This document shows, piece after piece, positions 31,596 through 38,667 of a stretch of DNA of 40,167 nt. The stretch is from Oscillospiraceae bacterium (lineage in GTDB: Bacteria > Bacillota > Clostridia > Oscillospirales > Oscillospiraceae). The stretch lies in the NCBI GenBank assembly GCA_017397835.1, contig JAFQHV010000006.1, positions 1 through 40,167 of the forward strand, given 5' to 3'. Under the pieces are notes generated by a model, which saw only the letters and a program-made list of their open reading frames with translations, was not told where the DNA came from and searched no databases. Position 1 is the first letter of the stretch. Each line of letters begins with the position of its first letter. The position numbers and the translations under genes are program-made.

Positions 31596-32057
31596 ATGAG
31601 AAGAAAAGACCGGGAGCGTGACCGGGAATTCGGTCTTGCGGTCATCGACAGCTGCGAGTACGGCACGGTTGCTCTGCAGGGAGACGAACCCTACTGCCTG
31701 CCCCTGTCCCTGGTGCGGGTGGGGGAGGATCTGTACTTCCACTGCGCGCTGGAGGGCAAGAAGATGGACCTGCTGCGCGGGAACAACAAAGTGTGGGTCA
31801 GTTTTGTGGGGGAAAATGTGGCCGCCGCCGATGACTTTACCACCTATTTTCGCAGCGCCATGGTCAGGGGTACGGCGACGGAGGTCGCCGACGAGGGGGA
31901 GAAAATCGCCGCCCTGCGCGCCCTGTGCGAAAAGCTCACCCCTGCCCATATGCCGGCCTTTGACGCGGCCATTGCCCGCAGCCTTAAGGTGACAGGTATC
32001 TGGAAGATCCACATGGATGAGATCACTGCAAAAGAAAAGCAACGCCCTGTGAAATAA
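31596..32057 (+). CDS. NimA-like pyridoxamine 5'-phosphate oxidase family flavoprotein
   Basis: A 153-residue split-barrel FMN-binding protein of the PNPOx-like family. It starts MRRKDRERDREFGLAVIDSC, a typical opening of the NimA-like group, then YGTVALQGDEPYCLPLSLVR, LYFHCALEGKKMDLLRGNNK and VWVSFVG. It ends VTGIWKIHMDEITAKEK, also typical. Related proteins include the nitroimidazole reductases NimA-J, but most members in gut anaerobes are uncharacterised, so resistance should not be assumed. ATG 31596 follows AAAGGAGTGAAAG. Its stop overlaps the first base of a bidirectional terminator shared with the convergent methyltransferase gene. Confidence 0.88.
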   Translation: MRRKDRERDREFGLAVIDSCEYGTVALQGDEPYCLPLSLVRVGEDLYFHCALEGKKMDLLRGNNKVWVSFVGENVAAADDFTTYFRSAMVRGTATEVADEGEKIAALRALCEKLTPAHMPAFDAAIARSLKVTGIWKIHMDEITAKEKQRPVK

Positions 32058-32093
32058 AAAGTTCCGCAGACCTTAGTCTGCGGAACTTTTTTT
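32057..32093. terminator. Bidirectional terminator
   Basis: A 15-bp stem AAAAGTTCCGCAGAC / GTCTGCGGAACTTTT (loop CTTA), with further Ts on the plus side. The methyltransferase stop (32073-32075) lies inside the hairpin. Confidence 0.9.
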
Positions 32094-32900
32094 GTATACG
32101 TGGATGTCAAATCCAATCTCCGTTTCCAGCCGGGACAGCCGGCTCAGGCGTTCCACGCCCTCTTTGGGGGTTTTCCACGCATAGGGAGTCATGGAGAACA
32201 GTGACATAATGTCTGTGCTGTCGTTCAGTGTGACGGTATAGCGCAGGGGGACGACCTGCTGCCATGTGAAACCGGGATAATCCTCCCGTTTGACCGGATT
32301 TTCGTAGGGGTTGTCGTACAAAACTTCTTTCATCTGCCACAGATGCCGCTCCGAAGGGACTACATAGACAAAATATCCGCCGTCGGTCAGCACACGGGCA
32401 AATTCCTCCGCCGACAGGGGGGAGAAGATATTATACAGCAGGTGAATACTGTTGTCCAAGACCGGCAGGCGGTAGGAGGAGGCCACGGCGAACTCGACGC
32501 CCGGGGCCTTTTTCGCCGCACGGCGCAGGGCGAACTTGGAGATGTCGATGCCCGCGATGTGGGCGTGGGGCAGGGCGGCGGCCAGACCGGCGGTGTAGTA
32601 CCCTTCGCCGCAGCCGCTGTCCAGCAGGGCAGGGGAGTCGATGTCCTGTGTTAGTTCGATAGCCAAATCGGTCAATGCGCTGCGCAGGGGGGCGTAGTAG
32701 CCCTTGTCCAAAAAGGCGCACCGGGCGGCAACCATCTGCTTGTCGTCGCCGGGGTTTTTGGAGTTTTTTTGGTTGGCGGGCAGCAGGTGGGTGTAGCCCT
32801 CGGCAGATAAATCATAGCTGTGGCCCGTGGGGCAGGTATAGGCGCGCTCGCCCCGCATTAGCGGCACGGCGCAGATGGGACAGCGGAACAGGCTGGACAT
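32073..32900 (-). CDS. 23S rRNA (guanine-N1)-methyltransferase, RlmA family
   Basis: SAM-dependent methyltransferase acting on a guanine of 23S rRNA helix 35 (RlmA-I at G745 in E. coli, RlmA-II/TlrB at G748 in Gram-positives); which position applies here cannot be told. It has 275 residues. The N-terminal zinc site is Cys7, Cys10, Cys23 and His27 (FRCPIC, YTCPTGHSYD), followed by LLPANQKNSKNPGD, a family signature. SAM-binding motif I is LLDSGCGEGYYTAGLAAALP, with IAGIDISKFALRRA as motif II. ATG 32900 has GGAGGTGATC upstream. Rearrangements of this residue affect macrolide (tylosin) response in some species, which is not established here. Confidence 0.93.
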   Translation of the reverse strand: MSSLFRCPICAVPLMRGERAYTCPTGHSYDLSAEGYTHLLPANQKNSKNPGDDKQMVAARCAFLDKGYYAPLRSALTDLAIELTQDIDSPALLDSGCGEGYYTAGLAAALPHAHIAGIDISKFALRRAAKKAPGVEFAVASSYRLPVLDNSIHLLYNIFSPLSAEEFARVLTDGGYFVYVVPSERHLWQMKEVLYDNPYENPVKREDYPGFTWQQVVPLRYTVTLNDSTDIMSLFSMTPYAWKTPKEGVERLSRLSRLETEIGFDIHVYKKSSAD

Positions 32901-32919
32901 ATGATCACCTCCTGGAATA

Positions 32920-32950
32920 AAAGGCCCGTGCAGTATTGCACGGGCCTTTG
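32920..32950. terminator. Hairpin between the hypothetical gene and rlmA
   Basis: A 13-bp stem AAAGGCCCGTGCA / TGCACGGGCCTTT (loop GTAT), bounded by A/T, ending the glyA transcript before the methyltransferase gene. Confidence 0.8.
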
Positions 32951-32956
32951 CTGCGC

Positions 32957-33310
32957 TTAACCGTTTCGTTCGGCTTCCTCGCGTTGGTATTGAGTCGGAG
33001 TTTTGTATTCGTTGTAGAAATCATAATCCGCGCAAGCGGTTTCAAAATCCGTAATATCCGTGAATACATCCTCCGTCATGCCGTGGGCCCGCATAAACTC
33101 ATTGATCCACGTCATCTTTTCCATGTACTCTTCTTTTCCAATGGAAAAGGTTGCCCGGTTTTTGGCACGGTACGATTCGGGCATGTGCTTTTTCAGTATC
33201 ACCAGTTTATCGAAGGCGTAATAGACCTGCCGGACGTCGTCGGAACTCATGCCCAGGGCCTTCATAACGTTGGATATCCTGTGTTCGGTTTTGAACTCGG
33301 CTTCTGCCAT
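32957..33310 (-). CDS. Hypothetical protein downstream of glyA
   Basis: A 117-residue, soluble, charged protein with no recognised domain and no signal or membrane segment. Mostly helical by eye: FKTEHRISNVMKALGMSSDD, then VRQVYYAFDKLVILKKHMPE, and a Tyr/Asp-rich end (DFETACADYDFYNEYK). ATG 33310 has a perfect AGGAGGT upstream, and the gene lies 36 bases behind glyA on the same strand, so it is very likely translated from that transcript. No cysteines or histidines in an obvious metal site. A link to one-carbon metabolism is suggested by position only. Confidence 0.75.
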   Translation of the reverse strand: MAEAEFKTEHRISNVMKALGMSSDDVRQVYYAFDKLVILKKHMPESYRAKNRATFSIGKEEYMEKMTWINEFMRAHGMTEDVFTDITDFETACADYDFYNEYKTPTQYQREEAERNG

Positions 33311-33346
33311 CTTACGTTACCTCCTGAATGGGAGTCTTGGTGGAAA

Positions 33347-34594
33347 TCAGCCGTTGTAGATGGGGTACTTGGCAGTCAGGGCCATGGCGGCGGCCTTGAT
33401 TTCCTCGGCCTTGGTATCGAAGCGGAAGGCGGTGTCGGCGATCAGCTTGCCCACCACCTTCATATCCTCCTCCACGAAGCCGCGGGAAGTAACAGCGGGG
33501 GTGCCCACGCGGATGCCGGAGGTGACAAAGGGCTTCTCCGGGTCGTTGGGGATGGCATTCTTGTTGGCGGTGATGCACACCTCGTCCAGTCGGTGCTCCA
33601 TCTCCTTGCCGGTGAGTTTGGCGGGACGCAGGTCAACCAGCATCAGGTGGTTGTCGGTGCCGCCGGAGACCAGGTTCAGGCCCTCGGCCATAATGGTGTC
33701 GGCCAAAACGGCGGCGTTTTTGACGATCTGCTGCTGATAGGTCTTGAATTCGGGCTTCAGCGCCTCGCCCAGAGCCACGGCCTTGGCGGCGATGATATGC
33801 TCCAGAGGGCCGCCCTGCGAGCCGGGGAAGATGGCGGAGTTCAGCTTCTTGGCGATCTCGGGATCGTTGGTCAGCAGCATGCCGCCGCGGGGGCCGCGCA
33901 GGGTCTTGTGAGTGGTGGTGGACACCACGTCGGCGTAGGGGACGGGGGAGGGATGGACACCGGCGGCCACCAGACCGGCGATGTGGGCCATGTCCACGAA
34001 GAGATAGGCGCCAACCTCGTGGGCGATGTCGGCAAAGGCCTTAAAGTCGATGACGCGGGGGTAGGCGGAGGCACCGGCCAGGATCATCTTGGGCTTGTGC
34101 TTGCGGGCCAGCTCACGGACCTGGTCGTAGTCGATGTAACCCTGCTCGTTGACACCGTAGGCCACCATGTTGTAGTTCTTACCGGAGAAGTTCACGGGGG
34201 AGCCGTGGGTCAGGTGACCGCCGTTGTCCAGGCTCATGCCCAGCACGGTATCGCCCAAATTGCACAGGGCCTGATACACGGCGTAGTTGGCCTGGGCGCC
34301 GGAGTGGGGCTGCACATTGGCGAACTGGGCGCCGAACAGCTGCTTGGCACGTTCGATCGCCAGGTTTTCCACTACGTCCACACACTGGCAGCCGCCGTAG
34401 TAGCGCTTGCCGGGATAACCCTCGGCATATTTGTTGGTCAGCACGGTGCCGGCAGCGGCCAGCACGGCGGGACTGACGATATTTTCGGATGCGATCAGCT
34501 CGATGTTTCGCTGCTGCCGGTCAAACTCGGAGCGGACAGCGGCGCCCAACTCGGGATCGACCTTGGAGAGAAAATCCATAGCAGAATGAATCAT
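33347..34594 (-). CDS. glyA: Serine hydroxymethyltransferase
   Basis: PLP enzyme interconverting serine and glycine with transfer of a one-carbon unit to tetrahydrofolate. It has 415 residues. The PLP lysine is Lys230 in [14 protein letters not shown]. Other hallmarks: [14 protein letters not shown] (31-44), [16 protein letters not shown] (54-69), HSGAQAN and [22 protein letters not shown] 34594 has GGGAGGTTC upstream. Cotranscribed with the hypothetical gene at 32957. Divergent from nth. Confidence 0.98.
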   Translation of the reverse strand: MIHSAMDFLSKVDPELGAAVRSEFDRQQRNIELIASENIVSPAVLAAAGTVLTNKYAEGYPGKRYYGGCQCVDVVENLAIERAKQLFGAQFANVQPHSGAQANYAVYQALCNLGDTVLGMSLDNGGHLTHGSPVNFSGKNYNMVAYGVNEQGYIDYDQVRELARKHKPKMILAGASAYPRVIDFKAFADIAHEVGAYLFVDMAHIAGLVAAGVHPSPVPYADVVSTTTHKTLRGPRGGMLLTNDPEIAKKLNSAIFPGSQGGPLEHIIAAKAVALGEALKPEFKTYQQQIVKNAAVLADTIMAEGLNLVSGGTDNHLMLVDLRPAKLTGKEMEHRLDEVCITANKNAIPNDPEKPFVTSGIRVGTPAVTSRGFVEEDMKVVGKLIADTAFRFDTKAEEIKAAAMALTAKYPIYNG

Positions 34595-34623
34595 GGTGAA
34601 CCTCCCAAATTTTGATTGAACAC

Positions 34624-34651
34624 ATTATATCAAGTTCTGTCAAAAAAACAA
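34624..34651 (-). promoter_or_regulatory. Promoter of glyA
   Basis: Minus strand TTGTTT (34651-34646), 16-base spacer, perfect TATAAT (34629-34624). A TTGACA lies within the spacer but too close to the -10 to act with it. Confidence 0.6.
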
Positions 34652-34733
34652 TAGGATAAACGGAAAATGTATGTCGCTTTTGGGACGCAAATGTGGTAGA
34701 ATGAATAAAACTGTTTTTTGCGAGGTGAGTGAC

Positions 34734-35387
34734 GTGAAAGACCCTGCTTCTGTGCGTGCCATGATCGAGGAACTCAAGGCTCTGTATCCCGACAGCATTT
34801 GTTCTCTGAATTACGAAAAGGACTACGAACTGCTCTTTGCGGTGCGTATGGCCGCCCAGTGTACCGACGAGCGGGTCAATCAGGTCACCCCCGCCCTGTA
34901 CGAGCGGTTTCCCACCCTGCAAGCTCTTGCCCAGGCCGACGTTGCCGAGGTGGAGCGGTACATCCATTCTACCGGCTTTTTCCGGGCCAAGGCCCGGGAC
35001 ATCGTGCTGGCGTCCCAGATGCTGATCCGTGAGTATAACGGCAGGGTGCCGGACAATATGGACGACCTTTTGCGCCTGCCCGGCGTGGGCCGCAAGACGG
35101 CCAACCTGATCCTGGGCGACGTGTACGGCACCCCCGGCGTGGTGGTGGCGGACACGCATTGCATCCGCATTGCCGGTCTGCTGGGACTGACCGACGGCAC
35201 GAAGGACCCCGGGAAGGTGGAAATGCAGCTGCGGCAGGTTTTACCACCGGAGGAGTCCAACAACTTCTGCCACCGCATGGTGCTCCACGGCCGCGCTGTG
35301 TGCATCGCCCGGCGGCCCCGGTGCCAGAGCTGCACCCTGCGGCCCTGGTGCGACCATTTTGCAAAGCAAACGGAGGAAACAACGTGA
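34734..35387 (+). CDS. nth: Endonuclease III
   Basis: Bifunctional DNA glycosylase/AP lyase that removes oxidised pyrimidines. From a GTG start at 34734 it has 217 residues, the usual size. The helix-hairpin-helix LPGVGRKTANLIL contains catalytic Lys121, and Asp140 lies in VVVADTHCIRI. The [4Fe-4S] loop is Cys-X6-Cys-X2-Cys-X5-Cys near the C-terminus (CIARRPRCQSCTLRPWC). The GTG is preferred over the ATG at 34701, which sits on a possible -10 (TAGAAT 34697-34702); GAGGTGAG precedes the GTG. Its stop overlaps the start of the next gene by 4 bases, so the two are translationally coupled. Confidence 0.94.
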   Translation: MKDPASVRAMIEELKALYPDSICSLNYEKDYELLFAVRMAAQCTDERVNQVTPALYERFPTLQALAQADVAEVERYIHSTGFFRAKARDIVLASQMLIREYNGRVPDNMDDLLRLPGVGRKTANLILGDVYGTPGVVVADTHCIRIAGLLGLTDGTKDPGKVEMQLRQVLPPEESNNFCHRMVLHGRAVCIARRPRCQSCTLRPWCDHFAKQTEETT

Positions 35388-36031
35388 AAAAGACGGTTCT
35401 GCGCTGGAGCGTGTATCTGCTGGGCCTGTTCTCTTTGGCCTTTGGCATTGCTCTGAGCATCAAGGCAAATCTCGGCACCTCTCCCATCTCCTCGGTGGCG
35501 TACAGTATTTCCACCATTTGGGGCCTGAACCTTGGCGTTATGAACTTCCTTGTGTATGCTTCGTTCGTGGCAGCGCAGTTTATTCTGCGGGGCAAGAACT
35601 GCCGCGTTTACGACCTGCTGCAGCTGGTGGTCAGCCTTGTGTTCAGCTGGGCCATGGACAAGCTGGTGGGGGTCATTCCGTACGACAGCGCCGCCCACGG
35701 CCTGCCGGGCAACCTCCTGCTGATGCTGGTAGCCATCGTGTTCATCGGCATCGGCGTATCCTGCTCGCTGAATATGCGTTTGGTTCCCAACCCCGGCGAG
35801 GGCATCGTGCAGGCGCTGTCCGAGAAGACCGGCTGGAGTCAGGGCCTGACCAAAAACATCTTTGACATCGGCTGCGCCTGTGTGACCACCGCCATCAGCC
35901 TCGTCTTTGCGGGCAGGCTCATCGGTGTGGGTATCGGCACGGTGGCCGCTATGCTGGGCGTGGGCCGCGTGGTGGCCCTGTTCAACCATCTTGTGATGAA
36001 AAAGCTGCGTGTGGCAGCGGGTGTTGCGTAA
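35384..36031 (+). CDS. YczE/YitT-like integral membrane protein
   Basis: A 215-residue membrane protein with about five hydrophobic helices. The segment SIKANLGTSPISSVAYSIST (about 25-44) is the family hallmark; near 125-150 there is GIGVSCSLNMRLVPNPGEGI. Related YczE-like proteins have no settled biochemical function. GTG 35384 overlaps the nth stop (GTGA), with GGAGG about nine bases upstream. rarA starts 12 bases after the stop, making nth-yczE-like-rarA one operon. Confidence 0.85.
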   Translation: MKKTVLRWSVYLLGLFSLAFGIALSIKANLGTSPISSVAYSISTIWGLNLGVMNFLVYASFVAAQFILRGKNCRVYDLLQLVVSLVFSWAMDKLVGVIPYDSAAHGLPGNLLLMLVAIVFIGIGVSCSLNMRLVPNPGEGIVQALSEKTGWSQGLTKNIFDIGCACVTTAISLVFAGRLIGVGIGTVAAMLGVGRVVALFNHLVMKKLRVAAGVA

Positions 36032-36043
36032 GGAGTGAGTACG

Positions 36044-37306
36044 ATGTCCTATCGTCCCCTTGCAGACGAAATAAGACCGGAAACCCTTGACGACGTGGTG
36101 GGTCAGTCCCACATCCTCGGCAAGGACGGTCTGCTGCGCCGCATTATCGAAAGCGGCAGCATCCCTAATCTGATTTTCTACGGCCCCTCCGGAACGGGTA
36201 AAACCACCGTTGCCAACATCATCGCAAAACAGACCAACCGCCCCCTCCACCGGCTGAACGCCACCACCGCCTCCATCTCCGACATCAAGGCCATTATGGA
36301 GGAGATCGGCACCTTCATGGCGCCGGAGGGTGTGCTGCTTTACCTGGACGAGATCCAGTACTTCAATAAAAAGCAGCAGCAGTCCCTGCTGGAGTTCATG
36401 GAGAACGGCAAGATCACCCTTATCGCCTCCACCACCGAGAACCCCTACTTCGCCGTGTTCAACGCGGTGCTGTCCCGGGCCACGGTGTTCGAGTTCAAGC
36501 AGCACACCGCCCAGGACGTGCTGCCCGCCGTCAATCGGGGCATTTCCATGATGGAACAGCGGCTGGGCGCCACGGCGGAATGTGAGGACGGTGTGCGGGA
36601 GCATATTGCCGCCTCCTGCGGCGGCGACGTGCGAAAGGCTATGAACGCCATCGAGCTGCTGCTCACCTCTGCCAAGCGCAGTAAAGGTAAACTGCTTGTC
36701 ACCTTGGAGGATGCCAAGCTGGTGTCCCAGCAGTCGGCCATGCGGTACGACCGGGAGGGGGACGCCCATTTTGACATCGCTTCCGCCCTGATGAAGTCCC
36801 TGCGGGGCTCCGACCCCGACGCGGCGCTGCATTACTTGGCCCGGCTGCTGGAGGCGGGAGATATGATCACCGCCATCCGTCGGCTGCTGTGTTCCGCCAG
36901 CGAGGATGTGGGCATGGCCTACCCTCAGGCGGTGCAGATCGTCAAAGCCTGTGTGGACAGCGCCCTGCAGCTTGGTCTGCCCGAGGCGCGGCTTCCTTTG
37001 GCACAGGCGACCGTCCTGCTGGCCACCGCGCCCAAGTCCAACAGCGTCTATGCCGGCCTTGCCGCCGCTATGGAGGATATCCGGGCCGGACGGACCGGGG
37101 ACATCCCAAGAGAGCTGCAGAACGTCCACGCCGACTCTGCCGGTATGGAGCGGGAGCAGGGCTACAAATACCCCCACGATTTCCCCAACCATTGGGTTAA
37201 GCAACAGTATCTGCCCGATGCCATCAAGGACAGGAAGTACTATCAGTACGGCGATAATAAAACCGAGCAGGCCGCCAAAAAGTACTGGGATGAGATCAAA
37301 AAGTGA
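36044..37306 (+). CDS. rarA: Replication-associated recombination protein RarA/MgsA
   Basis: AAA+ ATPase acting at stalled replication forks, related to DnaX clamp loader subunits. It has 420 residues. Walker A GPSGTGKT (47-54), Walker B LLYLDEIQYFN (about 97-107), sensor 1 IASTTENPYFAV with the arginine finger region LSRATVFEF, and sensor 2 GDVRKAMNAIELL. The C-terminal MgsA tetramerisation domain has YPHDFPNHWVKQQYLPD. ATG 36044 lies eight bases after AAGGAG. Downstream of nth and a membrane protein in one operon; together nth and rarA point to DNA maintenance. Confidence 0.96.
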   Translation: MSYRPLADEIRPETLDDVVGQSHILGKDGLLRRIIESGSIPNLIFYGPSGTGKTTVANIIAKQTNRPLHRLNATTASISDIKAIMEEIGTFMAPEGVLLYLDEIQYFNKKQQQSLLEFMENGKITLIASTTENPYFAVFNAVLSRATVFEFKQHTAQDVLPAVNRGISMMEQRLGATAECEDGVREHIAASCGGDVRKAMNAIELLLTSAKRSKGKLLVTLEDAKLVSQQSAMRYDREGDAHFDIASALMKSLRGSDPDAALHYLARLLEAGDMITAIRRLLCSASEDVGMAYPQAVQIVKACVDSALQLGLPEARLPLAQATVLLATAPKSNSVYAGLAAAMEDIRAGRTGDIPRELQNVHADSAGMEREQGYKYPHDFPNHWVKQQYLPDAIKDRKYYQYGDNKTEQAAKKYWDEIKK

Positions 37307-37309
37307 AAC

Positions 37310-37345
37310 AAAAGATGCCGCCCGCCGGGCGGCATCTTTTTATAA
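37310..37345. terminator. Bidirectional terminator
   Basis: A 15-bp arm AAAAGATGCCGCCCG pairs with its complement through 37340, followed by further Ts. It ends rarA and, on the other strand, the DUF4363 gene, whose stop (37340-37342) touches it. Confidence 0.88.
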
Positions 37346-37720
37346 CACATTTTTCAAATCCAACCGTTCTGCCTCGGCCAGCAGTTCCAGCTGGGTGATG
37401 AGCTTGGCATTGGCGGCGGTGTACTGGTCAGGTTCTTCTAATTTCAAATACTCCACCACCTCGTGAAAGGTCAGGCGGATGGCATCGATGTCCGTGTGCC
37501 GGAGCAGGGTGTGGAGGTAGAAGTCGTGGGACTCCCACGCGGAAAGGGTTTGTTCGGTTTTCTCCAAAGCCTGCGGCCAGTTGTCTGCGGCGGCCAGTTC
37601 GGCAGACTGGGTCAGCTGCCGGCAAAACCCGTCCGTCATGCCGGTCAGGTAACGGCTGTTGGCTATGGTGGCGCCCAGCACGGCAAGCAGCAGGGCAGCG
37701 GCGATGATAAGGCGTTTCAT
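37340..37720 (-). CDS. DUF4363 family protein
   Basis: A 126-residue protein with one N-terminal hydrophobic segment (MKRLIIAAALLLAVLGATIA), a signal anchor, then an amphipathic helical domain (FCRQLTQSAELAAADNWPQA, EKTEQTLSAWESHDFYLHTLL, HEVVEYLKLEE). This layout is DUF4363, which is typically encoded next to DUF421/YetF proteins in spore-forming Clostridia, as here. Its start overlaps the stop of the upstream yetF-like gene by 4 bases (ATGA). A function in spore membranes is inferred from the partner and promoter. Confidence 0.85.
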   Translation of the reverse strand: MKRLIIAAALLLAVLGATIANSRYLTGMTDGFCRQLTQSAELAAADNWPQALEKTEQTLSAWESHDFYLHTLLRHTDIDAIRLTFHEVVEYLKLEEPDQYTAANAKLITQLELLAEAERLDLKNVL

Positions 37721-38406
37721 CGGCTTGCCTCCTTTGTATCCCCATCCACCAAATACACGGCTCCAAGCTCGTCCACCGTCATCAAAAACACCCGGTCGGG
37801 GGAGGGGACGTGATGCTTGCGAAGCTGGCGGTCCAGCCACCGGGCATCGTACCCGGCGGCTGTCAGGTTCTCTTTCAGCAAAAGACCGTCGCTGATGATG
37901 ACCCGGGGCAGGCCGGCATCCCCGGCGCGAAGGCCCATCTGTTTAACGGTGGGGGGGATTTGGTCGGCGTAGGGCAGGACGGACAGCGTTCCGTTGGTCT
38001 CCAGTATGGCGTAGCGGATCTGGGTCAGGTCGGTGTAGCCCTTCATGCGCAGCTCTTCCAGCAGCTCGTCCACGGTGAAGCGGTTGCGCCGCATTTCCCG
38101 CTGGTCGGGCTTGCCATCCCGGACCACGATACTGGGCTTGCCGCACAGCAGGACCCGCAGCCGGGTGCTTTTCATGGTCAGCACCGACAAAATCATGGTC
38201 AGGGCCAGCAAAGTGAGGATGGGGATCACCCCGGTGAGCAGGGGGATACCGAAGTCCTGCATAGGCACGGCGGCCAGATCGGCGATGAGCAGGGAAACCA
38301 CCAGCTCCGACGGTTCCAGCTCGCCCACCTGGCGCTTGCCCATGAGCCGCAGGCCGGCGATGATGAGAATGTAGAGAATGACGGTGCGGATAAAGGCGAT
38401 GGCCAT
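37717..38406 (-). CDS. YetF-like DUF421 membrane protein
   Basis: A 229-residue protein: three N-terminal membrane helices (FIRTVILYILIIAGLRLMGKR; PSELVVSLLIADLAAVPM; LLTGVIPILTLLALTMILSVL), then the two-part cytoplasmic YetF domain (KPSIVVRDGKPDQREMRRNRFTVDELLEELR as two pieces, and ETNGTLSVLPYADQIPP). The signature GKRQVGELEPSELVVSLL identifies the family. ATG 38406 with GAAAGGAG upstream; a much longer in-frame reading to 39600 would run antisense through carA and is rejected. Related YetF/2Duf proteins affect the spore inner membrane and wet-heat resistance in Bacillus. A sigma-G-type promoter stands upstream. Confidence 0.9.
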   Translation of the reverse strand: MAIAFIRTVILYILIIAGLRLMGKRQVGELEPSELVVSLLIADLAAVPMQDFGIPLLTGVIPILTLLALTMILSVLTMKSTRLRVLLCGKPSIVVRDGKPDQREMRRNRFTVDELLEELRMKGYTDLTQIRYAILETNGTLSVLPYADQIPPTVKQMGLRAGDAGLPRVIISDGLLLKENLTAAGYDARWLDRQLRKHHVPSPDRVFLMTVDELGAVYLVDGDTKEASR

Positions 38407-38435
38407 GGGCGGGCTCCTTTCCGTAGAGATAAGGT

Positions 38436-38464
38436 TATTATGCCGTTTCGAGGGCGAAATATGC
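38436..38464 (-). promoter_or_regulatory. Sigma-G-type forespore promoter before the YetF-like operon
   Basis: On the minus strand GCATA (38464-38460), 17-base spacer, CATAATA (38442-38436). The -10 matches the CATNNTA consensus completely and the -35 matches GHATR. Predicted start near 38429, 23 bases before the ATG. Confidence 0.7.
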
Positions 38465-38524
38465 CCGCTGGGTTTGGGTATTTGTACGGAATTGAAAAAA
38501 CGTAAAAAAACAGGGGAGAAGCCC

Positions 38525-38553
38525 TTGCAATTTGCCGAGGTTTTCGATACAAT
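38525..38553 (+). promoter_or_regulatory. Promoter of carA-carB
   Basis: TTGCAA (38525-38530), 17-base spacer, TACAAT (38548-38553); predicted start near 38560, giving a leader of about 108 bases. Confidence 0.65.
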
Positions 38554-38568
38554 ATACCGAACGAACTC

Positions 38569-38626
38569 GGGAGTTACTACGCGCCATCCGCAGGGATGAT
38601 GGATGCGCGCGGTCACTCCCTTTTTT
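38569..38626 (+). promoter_or_regulatory. Attenuator-like terminator in the carA leader
   Basis: GGGAGT (38569-38574) pairs with ACTCCC (38615-38620) around an inner GCGC/CATCC-GGATG/GCGC stem, followed by six Ts (38621-38626): a terminator before the gene. CATCC (38585-38589) can alternatively pair with GGATG at 38594-38598 or 38601-38605, giving competing folds. I see no convincing PyrR-binding loop, so the effector (pyrimidines, arginine or other) is unknown. Confidence 0.65.
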
Positions 38627-38667
38627 CGAGTAAGCAGACAATGGAACTGAAAGGCGGGATGCACAGT

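Noticed and set aside
31596-32057. A nitroimidazole resistance gene (nim)
   Set aside because: It belongs to the broad NimA-like flavoprotein family, but sequence alone does not support resistance; kept as a family-level call.
32073-32900. A macrolide-resistance methyltransferase
   Set aside because: RlmA-type housekeeping enzymes look the same at this level; the modified base and any resistance cannot be inferred.
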